Shown here piece after piece: positions 12,730-23,300 of a DNA stretch of 64,000 nt. Made by a program: the position numbers and the translations under genes. The stretch's first letter is position 1; each line of letters opens with the position of its first letter. The stretch spans positions 72,923,756-72,987,755 of the forward strand of contig NC_031769.1 of assembly GCF_001522545.3 (NCBI RefSeq), read 5' to 3'. The notes beneath the pieces were generated by a model. It was not told where the DNA came from, did not search any database, and was given only the letters and a program-made list of their open reading frames with translations. The stretch comes from Parus major. Taxonomy: Eukaryota; Chordata; Aves; Passeriformes; Paridae.

Positions 12730-13482
12730 TGTCACACCTTCAACGGGGATTACAGAAATATTTCCAGGTCTCAAAGCGATATGAGCAATTGATGGTTGCT
12801 AGAAAGGTATTTATTGTATAAAAGCATCAGTCTCAAAGGCAGAGAGTTCAGAGAGTTAAAGTCTTTGCTAAAAGCTTTTGGCATAAAGTCCTGAGTTCTG
12901 AGCAGCAGCTCTCTGGTACAAGGTCCCGGTGTTTGGGGCAGCAGCTTCTCGGTGTGGAGCTCTGTTATCTTGGGCTGCAAAAGCAGTTGGTGGTGATGGA
13001 GCTGCTCTTCTTTATCAGACTTTTTTTTTTCTTTTCTTCTGTCAGTTGTTCTTCTTCTATCCCCAATACAGGGGATTAAATCCATAAATCATCCAATCAG
13101 CTAAAAACACGCTTCTAAAACAATATTTTTTACACCAATCTGAACTTAATTCTAACATGTGAAAGCAATATTCTTTTTACCTAAATCATACGTGTAGGGT
13201 ATTACCTGTTTACGTGAATAATTCTATCTGTTCTTATCTAAGAATGCAAACTATATTTTTATTATGTCTAGAGCTAAGTTGAATTTGTGAAGGGTATTAC
13301 CACTTTAAACTGGGTAATAAGGCTTTTCACTAGCTAACACAGACTCTTAGGGCACTTAAGCTATTTTTTTTCCTTACTTAAAACTAAAACCTACACTTTT
13401 ACTCTGTATTTATGGTTTAATACATTTTAATTCTTTTCTCTCTCTGAGGAGCTCAGAGAGGCTTTTATTTTGGATTCCAACA
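12730..13482 (-). mobile_element. Solo ERV LTR with probable 6-bp target duplication
   Basis: On the minus strand it starts TGTTGGAATCCAAAATAAAA and ends GTTGAAGGTGTGACA, giving TG...CA ends over 753 bp. Near the minus-strand 3' side is a TATA-like TTTTATAC directly before AATAAA (12810-12815), a usual promoter plus polyadenylation layout. The bases flanking it are TTTTCC on the left (12724-12729) and TTTGCC on the right (13483-13488), matching at 5 of 6 positions, which fits a 6-bp duplication with one later mutation. No internal genes adjoin it, so it is a solo LTR left by recombination between the two LTRs of a provirus. An open frame of 104 codons inside it is chance. Confidence 0.72.
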
Positions 13483-14314
13483 TTTGCCTTCAGTAATTAC
13501 ACTTGAAGAAGTCACATTCTTGGCATCTCTATTTTTTTTCCCTTTAAGTAGAAAAATACAAAGATATGATTCATAGTGAATGTTTCTTAAATATCTTTTA
13601 ATTCTGCACCTGAGAACTAATGACTTGCTTTCTTCTGGCATCTGCTGACACGTAGGGTTGTGAAAGTGTCTGCTGAACTGTCTCCTTCTTTAAGTCCTTC
13701 AGACTTTTCTAGTGATGAAGGAGAAACAGAATCTTTGTCTCTCCAGCAACAGGGAAGCCCTGCAACACACACAGCTTACTGTTTATTTACTGACTGCCAT
13801 CTGTATCCCTGGGATTGCCCCAAACAGCCTTCGTGCAGAATATTCAAATGCAGGATGCTAGCAGATATTTAGCTCACATTCGTGGTGCTATGTTGAAGTA
13901 ATGAGAATCAGGCCCCTAATTTAGAACAGCTCCACCAAGACTTCTAGATCAGAATAGTGTAGGTATTTTTTCCCTCCACACACTCTGTCATTTACTCCTG
14001 ACATTTAAGAATTATTTAGAGGACAGATTTGTCCTTATTTTTCAGCTGCACTACAAACCCAAGGTAAAGGCCTGTGTCAGGCAACTGAGCACTACTAAAG
14101 CATATGCACTCAATTTACTTAAGTACTGCCACACAGTGTAAAAACCTTAAAAGAAAGTAGAAAAGCGGTCCCAAATTTTACAATAGAAAAATGTTAAAAA
14201 GTCAGATAATTTGATTAATAAATTTAAGGTAAAATGAGATCCACCCAAAAGCTGCCTGCAACCTTGGAAGACCAGTTTGTCCAGTTGTCAGGTGCTTTAA
14301 GATGGAAATCAGGA
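13483..14314. other. Non-coding stretch
   Basis: Mostly unassigned. It contains the exon-like frame described separately at 13640-13872. The right end (14240-14314) may be the degraded start of the following CR1. Confidence 0.45.
13640..13872 (+). other. Exon-like open frame, weak candidate
   Basis: An open frame of about 70 codons follows a pyrimidine-rich tract ending in CACGTAG (13650-13656), which resembles a splice acceptor. The translation has a serine-rich acidic stretch (SPSDFSSDEGETESLSL, around residues 11-27 counted from the GTG at 13660), a composition seen in disordered parts of real proteins. I see no good splice donor, no ATG and no recognised family, and similar frames arise by chance. 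It is listed only so it can be checked. Confidence 0.12.
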
Positions 14315-14327
14315 TCAGGCCATCTCC

Positions 14328-14564
14328 ATGGCTAAACTTCCAGCTTTGTATGGGGAAAAAGTATATCACCACTGGAAGAAGGGGCAGGCAAGTCAGTTAG
14401 ACTACAGGGATATTGTGAGGTTATGGGGGAAGGAAAGTAGAAGGGCCAAAAAACAGCTGGAATTTAATCTGGCCACTGCTGTAAAAGGCAAAAAGAAATT
14501 TTTTTACAAATATATCAACAACAGGGTAAAGGAAAACCTCTATCCTTCACTCAGTGTGGAGTGA
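14328..14564 (+). pseudogene. CR1 ORF2 relic: linker before reverse transcriptase
   Basis: The 78-codon open frame carries features typical of the CR1 ORF2 segment just upstream of the polymerase: a WKKGQASQLDYRDIVRLWGK stretch at residues 16-35, then RRAKKQLEFNLATAVKGKKK and FFYKYINNRVKENLYPSLS. The basic, tyrosine-rich FYKYI stretch is a strong family marker. The frame stops at 14562-14564, and later conserved blocks are in other frames. It is a decayed non-LTR retrotransposon protein with no expected activity. Confidence 0.8.
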
Positions 14565-14886
14565 AATATAATCACAAAGGATGAGGGAAAGGCTGAAGTA
14601 GTTAATAGCCTTCTTTGTCTCAGTCTTTAATAGTCAGAACAACTGTCTTTAAGGTATCCAGTCTCCTGAGCTGGAAGCAGCATGAAACCCCATCATCCAG
14701 GAGGGAATGGGCAGCAACCTGTTAAGCAACTTAAACCCACAACAGTTCATGGGGCTGGATGGATTCACCTGAGAGTACTCAGGGGACTGGCAGAGTTCCA
14801 GTTGTCAGGAGATTAGTAAATGAGATGTCCATCTACAAGGGCCAGAGGTACAATCTGGGGAACTACAGACCCTCAGTCTGATCTCA

Positions 14887-15412
14887 GTGCTAGGGGAGGA
14901 GGTCATGGAGCAGATCATCTTGAGTGCCATCATGCAATATGTACAGGACAATCAAGTGTTCAGGCCCAGCCTGAAGGTTCTGCTTGACCCCTTCTATGGC
15001 AAGGTGACCTGCCTAGTGGATGAAGGAAAGGCTGTGGCTGTTGTCTATGTGGACTTTATTAAAGTTTTTTGATACTGTTTCATACAGCTTTCTTCTGGAG
15101 AAACAGACTTCCCATGGTGTGGATGGGTATACTCTTGACTGGCCAAAAAAAAAAAAATGGTTGGCTAGCCAAGCCCAGAGAATGGTGGTGAATGGAATTA
15201 TATCCAACTGGCAGCTGGTGGGGCTCCCCAAGGCTCAGTACCAGGGACTGTCCTGTTTAACATCTTTGATGGTCTGGACAGGGGAGATCAAGTGCACCTT
15301 CAGTCAGTCTGCAGAGGACTTCAAGTTAGCTGTATTGATCTGCAGGAGGGTAGGAAGGCTCTGCAGAGGGATCAGGGTATGCTGGATTGTTGGGTCAAGT
15401 CATGTTGTATAA
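14887..15412 (+). pseudogene. CR1 ORF2 relic: reverse-transcriptase core
   Basis: Two overlapping plus-strand frames (14887-15072 and 15020-15412) together cover the reverse-transcriptase fingers and palm. The first contains EEVMEQIILSAIMQYVQDNQ and VAVVYVDFIKVF, the latter matching the first catalytic-aspartate block; a frameshift near 15065 moves the continuation (FDTVSYSFLLEKQTSHGVDG) into the other frame. Later blocks MVVNGIISNWQLVGLPKAQYQ and CTFSQSAEDFKLAVL are visible; the usual Asp-Asp pair of the second catalytic block reads Glu-Asp here, so the active site is lost. The family normally supplies the polymerase for target-primed reverse transcription. Confidence 0.83.
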
Positions 15413-16020
15413 GGTTGAACAAAGTGCCTACACTTGGGTTGCAAAAATCCCATGTAGCACTACAAGCCTGGAAAAGAGTGGCTAGCAAGCTGCCTGGTAG
15501 AAAAGGTGCTGTTTGACAGCCAGCTGAACATGATCTAGCATATGCCCAGGTAGCCAACAAGGCCAATGGCATCCTGGCCTGTATCAGCAATAGTGTAGCC
15601 AGCAGGAGCAGGGCAGTGATTGTCCCCTTGTACTTGGCATTGGTGAGGCTGCAATTCAAGTCCTGTGTTTTGGGCTCCTAACTCCACAGAGCTGTGTGTA
15701 TTTTTGGCCCCTCACTCCAAGAATACTCCACACTGAGCATCTGGAGTATGTGCAGAGAAGGGCAAATGAGCTGGGTAAGGATCTGGAGCACAAGCCCTGT
15801 GAAGAGCAGTTGAGGGAACTGGTGGTGTTCAGCCTCTGAGAAAAGGAGGCTCAGGGGAGACCTTATGCCTGAAGAAGAGGTTGTAGCCAGGTGAGGTGTA
15901 AATTTCTTCTCCCAAACATCAAGTGATAGAACAAGAGAAAATGGCCTCAAGTTGTGCCAGAGAAGGTTTAGATTGGATACTAGAAAAAACATCTTCATGG
16001 AAAGGGTTGTCAAGCAGCAG

Positions 16021-18540
16021 CCTTAAGAAAAGATGCTGAGAATATCTAACAGCTGTTGTAAAGCTTAGCTATAGCAAGTACTGAATCCTCCTGGGAGTCT
16101 CTCTGCAAATAATTGCTGTTTCCAGAAATCTTTTGGATGAAGACAGCTAGCATCTCACCAGTATGACAATATTCTCTGTTAATAAATATTTATTATCCTT
16201 GGCCTAGACTTCTACCTAAACATCATCTTGCTCTTTTGATGCCATGTTTAATAAGTGCATTCTGATAATGGACCTCTCGGATGGAAACTGTATAATGAAA
16301 TAGGAGAGTAAAAATGAATGAGAGCATTCAGTTGACAGCAACAAAGATTAAACTCATATAAAGGCTGACTAGACAATAAAAAAAAATCTGCCCTTTAAGG
16401 TTTATTTTGCTTTTCTTATTGTCAGTTCAACTACTTAATCTGCCAGTCCACTTCTGAAAGTTTCCCAGTAAAAAAAACCTGAATTTCAAAAATTGAGAAG
16501 GTTATACTGCATCTTTTTCACATGCTAAATGGAGCTTAAGTGCTCACTTGCACATTTCAGGTAGTACTCTCAAGGCAATGCATTACTTCCCCTCAGAGAA
16601 TTCATTCAGAGTCAAATTTGACAGCAGATGTCACAAAGAAAGTTTGCTTGTATAAAATTTAAACACACTATAATCCACTTCTAAAAGCACCCCAAACAAC
16701 TAAGCATTTTCTCTTCTGAAAGACAGAATTTCTATTCACTCAGATGATCTCTTTTTCATGATCTTTACTAGGGACATGATTAACACAGGTGGAAAATATA
16801 AACCCATGCATTCACTACTGGAATGAGAGTTCCCATACTCTGCATCAGCAAATGCATTCTTCCATCTGACATGCTGTATGACACTGAGTACAGGGATTGC
16901 ATCCTGACACAATTCATTTACCCAGAGGTTTGATGCCTGTGTAGACACACCTTGACTTGAGTGTTCACCCTTCACAGTGATCTGTGCTGGAAGAACATCA
17001 TCAGCCTGAAAAAAAATCCCAGAAAATCCCAGACTTTCTGACTACACTGAAGTCATCCAACCAAAACCCAAGAAATTAGAAGTCATCTTTGAAAAATGTG
17101 GCCTTAGATTTAAGCTTCTCAGTTTCAAAAAACATGAAAAACAATAAGTAACTATCCCTATAAAAAAATTTGGAGCTCTGTACCCCAATAAAAGTCACTC
17201 AAGCCTCTCCAGACTGAGCTAGGACTATGTAATACTGTTTGTTGGATGCTGGTCCTGGTTCCCTGATCAGCAAGAAAAAGAGGAGAATTGCCATAACAGA
17301 CCAAAACAGACCTCCAAGCTGAGAAGAAAGAAAGTAGTGATACTGAGATCATGCTTTTACTGGCAGAGGAAAGGAAGAAATCCCCACTATGAACATTACA
17401 TGCATTCTGGCATGGACTTGTGGTACTTCTCCATGCCTCTCCTTAAGGTACTGTGAATGAACAGCATGAATAAAACAGAGGGTCACTGCCAGGTTAAAGA
17501 TTTCACCAACAAAGAAAGAAAGAAACAGAAAAAACCCTAGTCTTTTCTCTATTAAGTAGATAATTTGGACTACTGGTCTTCTAAAAAAACAACTGACTGA
17601 CTGTAAATTATGGATGCTACATTGGCTCTACCCTTTTGTCCATAAGATGATTTGTAAAAAGATGGTTCTTAACAATGAAAACTGCTGGGTGAGCATTGCT
17701 GTGACTAGTATACTTCCACAAAGGTCAAGGGATGCGGAACAGGGAATGAAGCAGTTCTATAATATTTGCTTAATTAATATTGATATAGTAGCTGTGCATT
17801 AGAACTCATCCTTGTAGATAAATACTCCAAATTCTGCAAAGTACCCTTATATCTGCTTCCTTACCAAGGTGATATCCCTCCAAAACATTATTAGCCTCCT
17901 TTCATGCAGCCTCCATTGCTTTATTTGTCCTGTATTGTCATATTTGAATCAGAATTTCTTGTCACAGCTGTCCTGTTAAAATAAGTGTTTAGTTTTGAAT
18001 GCTACAATATTGAATTATCTGTGTTAAAAACTCGAGGGATCTGCAACCGTATCTTACCTAAGAAATATACTTAGAGCTCTTCTGTGAAACCGTACATTAA
18101 AATCTTCCTGTGCAGCTTACTAAGCTTGAAAACAGCAATTATTTTTGTATTAGAATAAGCTGTGATTGTAAATAATGATAAAAGCATAGTAAAGTAATCA
18201 AAATCTCCTTTCCCTGATTGCTTAATTAATTTATACATAATACCTCTTGGGAAAATAGTGCTAAGAAAATGTTCAAAATCTTATTTTTCCATGTCAGAAC
18301 TAATTTAAAATAGCGTATTTGTATTGTTAAGATATTGCTATTCTGTTTTTAAGAATGGTATCTTAAAAAAAATGCCTATGCCTCCCAGTGTTAGAGTATC
18401 TCATGAAAGTTAAAAAAATCAAAACTATTACTTTCTAGTCTTCCCTCAACCTGTGAATGATTGAATTAGAGCATATTTTGCAACCTTTTCATTCACAGGT
18501 AATTAAATTATTTTTTTCACCTCAACTGTTTCTTGCAAAC
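16021..18540. other. AT-rich non-coding stretch, nothing recognised
   Basis: Short frames only. No repeat family, RNA gene or regulatory module can be supported. Confidence 0.55.
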
Positions 18541-18580
18541 CCCTGCACGCCCCCCCCCACCCCCCCCATCACCCCCCTTA
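18541..18580. repeat. Poly-C tract
   Basis: Interrupted runs of 6 to 9 or more cytosines separated by A, AT or CA. The minus strand therefore has G runs capable in principle of forming a G-quadruplex. Confidence 0.9.
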
Positions 18581-20237
18581 AATTGCAGATTCCATTTCAG
18601 AAAAGGGAGCATAGGAGGCTTGGGTGTATAGCAAAATATATCTATGATAGAAAGTACCTTGGGATGAGGAAAGCACAGAAGAAAGAAAGCTTTAAGTCTG
18701 TCTGCTGAATTTTAGATAAAAAACTGAGGGACAAAGTTCTCAACACAGGCTTATCAAAGTTTTTTACTTTTGTATTACTGTTTTCTAAAGTGAATTTCAA
18801 CCAAAGATGAGAAAAAAGGAAAGTTTGTGTATTGTGGCTGTGATAAAAAAGTACTCTTTGTTTGTCTATTTGATTTAATCCATGACTTATACAATTTGAC
18901 CTGCAAGATATAATGATAAATTCTTTTGTTCAGCAGGAATTTAATCTCCAAGGATAACCATGAAGCAGAGTACATATATCAAAACAGACCAATGGGGTCA
19001 CAGTAGACATATCTAGAATAATAAGATTAAATTAAAATGGAATAATTTCATTAAACAAAATTTAAGGAGAAAATTATTCTAATTCAGTAACATTTGTACT
19101 ATTTTCCATGGAAACAAGTTTTATTCATACAGCTAAATTTCAAAATGATAAAGTGCTACAAAATTTTAATATGTATTTGATTTTCAGTAGGTAAAACAAT
19201 GTAAAAGCTCAGAAAAATTAACTTTCCAGTTGCTATAAATTTATTTAAAATTAGTAGGGGACTGAAAAACAATGTGAAATTCATGTTTTTTAATATTTTA
19301 TTGGTAAAATATTACTAGGTGTTGTATCTGATGTTTGAAGCATTCAAAAGATCTCAAATGTTCCATCTTTACAAAAGGAAGACTGTTGTATAAAATTACT
19401 TGAATAGAGAGATGAAAAACTGAAAAATACTCCCAATCAGTCATTTAATTATCTTTTGATTACATTTTAATAGGTAAGAAGTGAAATTACATATACCTTT
19501 GGTGTTTTTTCTTTTGTGTGTGCGTCTGCTTGTTTGTGTGCTCTTAGAAAAAATGCAGGAAAAGCTGCAAATACTTTCTGAAAAATAAAAAATAGCAAAT
19601 TCACAGTTCAGTTGAGAGCTGAATCTTCTGACAACATACTTAGATGCCTTAATAACATGGGTTTATCAGTTAAAATATTTGGAGAAGGAAAGAGAGAGAA
19701 TGACCTTGCGAAAAAAAGCTGAATAAATTGACTAAATTAAAAAAATAATGGAACACATTAAAAAGTGACTGTATCTGAAATTTCAGATATGGATGCAAAC
19801 TGAATCTGGGAATCACAGCCCTAATCTCTTCCTATAAATAGTTCATTGGTCTGCATCATCTGACTGATTAGTGCCTTTCAAAACAACAAAGTTCCATGGC
19901 TAGGAACTGAACCATCCAGTTTCTATGGTTTTGAACGCCTGAGAATCAAATATCTTGGGGGTTTTATGTGATTTATTAGTCTATCCAAATAACTGTCCAT
20001 CCCTCAAGCTGTGCAATGGAGTACAAGATGCACAAAACCAAAAAGAAAAGGCATAACAATATACCACTGTGGGGCACCTTACTTCCTTTGCCAATGCTGT
20101 ATTTTATCTGATAGCACTGTCTGATAGTTCTTTCACGTAAACATGCTAACAGTAAACAATCTAGGGAGAAAACAAGATCCTTTTCCCTTCCAAACCCTCT
20201 GCCAAGCTAAGAGAACTATCTACTGAAAGTAATGCAG
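18581..20237. other. AT-rich non-coding stretch, nothing recognised
   Basis: No gene, repeat family or RNA recognised up to the assembly gap. Confidence 0.55.
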
Positions 20238-20377
20238 NNNNNNNNNNNNNNNNNNNNNNNNNNNNNNNNNNNNNNNNNNNNNNNNNNNNNNNNNNNNNNN
20301 NNNNNNNNNNNNNNNNNNNNNNNNNNNNNNNNNNNNNNNNNNNNNNNNNNNNNNNNNNNNNNNNNNNNNNNNNNNNN
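20238..20377. other. Assembly gap (140 N)
   Basis: Run of N. Frames drawn across it are meaningless. The right edge opens directly into a GGGA repeat, so the missing sequence is probably more of that repeat. Confidence 0.97.
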
Positions 20378-20399
20378 GGGAGGGAGGGAGGGAGGGAGG
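20378..20399 (+). repeat. (GGGA)n microsatellite at gap edge
   Basis: Five GGGA units plus a trailing GG remain to the right of the gap. Four or more GGG runs with one-base loops are a classic G-quadruplex pattern and a common cause of sequencing drop-out. Confidence 0.93.
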
Positions 20400-23300
20400 A
20401 ACTTCATGCAGTTTGTACACAAATGGGTAATTTTCTTAAGAGGACTACCAAAAATTTCTTATTCAATGTATGGAGAGTGTCTTTGTCATTAGCTTTCCAT
20501 TCACTAATAAAGTTGCTTTTGGTATTGATTTATAAATAAGTTTGAGAGCTAACATAGAAGAAGGTCTATATTTCCTGCAATAGTAGTCATTGTAGTAATA
20601 ATAATTTTTCATATGTCAGGGAACTTCAAAAAATCCTCTTTAATAACAATCTTCTTCAAACTCCAATGTATCCTTCTCAAAGACATCTTATTGGCTTTAA
20701 CCATTTATATTTCAATTCACACTATGGAATACTTCCCACATATCTAGAACAAGAAAAATAATAATGAAAAAGAATTTGTGCAGCTAGAAATAAAAGCTCA
20801 TGGCATGACTCAAAAATGTGAAGAAAATCTGGCCATATTTGAAAGAGTGCTTTTGATTTTCTGTCAACTTTGAGCAACAGCAAGGATGTCTGACGTTAAG
20901 TTCTTTAGGGAAAAGAGGTAAGGAAGATGAAGTGATTTATTTCTTTTATCCCCACATAAATTAATGACTTTATTTTTTGAAACATCAGAGGTTAAAACAA
21001 AGAAAGCCTTTTCCTGAAAATTCTACTACTATGATGGCATCACAGAGTAAAGTGAGTCATAACTTGAAAAGCCTCTACCTATCATCATACAGTAACGACA
21101 AAGTTGAGACTGTGAATAATGCAGACTACATTTTTCCTATAAAGAATCAGGATCGTAACAATCAAAGTGTTATTACACTCTAACCTTTAAATCTAAACTC
21201 AAATTAATTCACCATCAGAAGTCTGTCAAGGTCTTCCTGCATTTCTTGTAAGTCACAGAGCAGAGAAGCTTTGTCTCAATCACAAATTCTTTATTATTTT
21301 TTCTGGAAGTGCTGCCTTTTGTTTTCACATTTTCCCAGCAAGTACATTATGATGCTTGGTATTTCATGTCAGGTTTCATCTGTATTTTGGCTCACAGACG
21401 ATTCTGATAGATTCTCACATACCTTTTCTTTTGAGAAAAGTGTTTTAAACAGTCCCTGCTCTTGCTTCTGCCTTTGAATTGTAGCTCGGTTTTCCTGAAA
21501 ACATCTAGTGTTACACAGTGTTGTACTTAATGTCGTACATTATCCTACAATTAATATACATCCCCTCAAAAAAGTTTAAATCCAGAAGAGGTCATTGGAT
21601 TGTTACAGGAAAAAATGGTGCTTACCCAAACTGAAAAATCAATCCTCAACTTGAAGTAAAGGGCTTCTTTCCACAGATATTTTAGTCTCATTCTTGCCAC
21701 TCCCGCATCACAGCCTTAAATCCTTAACAGGTTACTTTTGATGCAGAACAGCAGAGCAGACTTTCTATTCCAATATCTAAACCAAGGGGAGCTAGAGTTT
21801 CTATAGCTGTTTTCCAAACACGTTTTTGTATTGATTAATAAGAACATGAATTCTTCAACTGTTTTCAGGAGGTAAACAAATAGGATCAGAAACCTAGTTA
21901 GTAGACAGAGAAAAGTAATGGCATCCTTAAGCAAGTATGTGTGCTGTTGTTCTTGAAGGACAGATTCCACCAAAAAAAAGGATTAGAAACCTGAAGTGGA
22001 ACACAAAACAGCATTCAAAACATACAGATATGAGAAATTTATCCCCAAGCACTTTCTAGCTCTGAAAACTGAAGGCCATGGTCATACTGGTCACATACTT
22101 GGTCATATCATTGCTGATAAAAGTCCAGACATAAAATCCTGCTTCTGAGCATAGAAGAGGATTTTTCAGGACTTTAAACTTTTTTTTTTTTTAAAGACTT
22201 TCAAAAACCTCCATGAACATGTAAAAGTCAAGAAAAATTAAGCACATGACTATAATAATAAAAAAAAAAAAAATCCAGAGAATGACAAAGTTTATAAAAA
22301 TACTTTTCTTCTGCATTTTCTGCATTTGCTTACGGTGATTCCTGTTCTGCAGACTGAACTCTTATACTGGGAGCCTATGTGCCCCATTAATGGGTTAACA
22401 CAGCATGCAACCTAGAAATAGATCTACACCTACAGATCCATTTGTAAGGCCTACAGTGAATGGCCTCATAGCTGAACCTTAGTATTAGATACTGTTATCC
22501 AGAATCTGATATCATTGCCCTTTTCTTTTTACTGGTTTAAAACAACGTAATTTCTCCTCTCAAACTCTACTACATGCTTATGCAATCAGATTTTTACTTT
22601 GATTCTTATTTTCAAGATTTGAGGGTCAGAGGTTTTGGACTTCTATTAATGAAAATATTTAAGTCCCAAGCTTTTAAAATGCAGCAGTTAACCTAATAGA
22701 GAATGGTAAAATCAGACAAGGAACAAAAAAGGTTATGATGGACAGGCTCTCTTATGAAATAAAGCAACATTGTTATTATTGTGAATTCTGTGTATATATA
22801 TACAAATCCAATACAATGCAGCTCCTACTATCAAATATGTGACATGTCAAGCTAGCAGCTTCCAAAAAGCTACTCATTTGTTCAACACCTCTTCAGAGTT
22901 TATTCTACCAGCGGTTAAGAAAGATCTTGATAATACCCTGCAGGAAGTCAGCTCATCTCAAGGATAAGACTCAAGGTTATGATCTATATCAAAAGCATAA
23001 CAATGAAGGCCATAGCTGCTTTTATTATTTTGGAAAGACATTCTTCCTGTTAAATGTCAGGCTTCTGCGAAAAGATCCCATCCCAGGTAGGGGCAAAGAA
23101 CCATGTGACTCCACCACATCTAGGGTCCTGATTACTATGAAAAATCATAGTGTTACACTGAAATCTTTGTAAGTGCTCTAACCTTGCTCCAAGACTGGTG
23201 TTCCCTCCTATGGATATATACTTTAGTATTTAATTTCATTAGATATAAATGGATGAATGTTTACAGACATTTTGCAGCACTCACAGACTATATTATTTCC

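Larger units (their letters stand above)
14315..16020 (+). mobile_element. CR1 LINE, internal ORF2 to 3' region, both ends lost
   Basis: This is a long, old CR1 copy. It runs from the region between endonuclease and reverse transcriptase, through the reverse-transcriptase core, to the tail block ending CATGGAAAGGGTTGTCAAGCAG at 15997-16018. The last 200 or so bases normally found in CR1 (and its terminal repeat) are missing, so the 3' end was removed after insertion. The left end is also truncated. Many frameshifts and stops show it is inactive. Orientation is plus, as for every other CR1 copy in this window. Confidence 0.85.
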
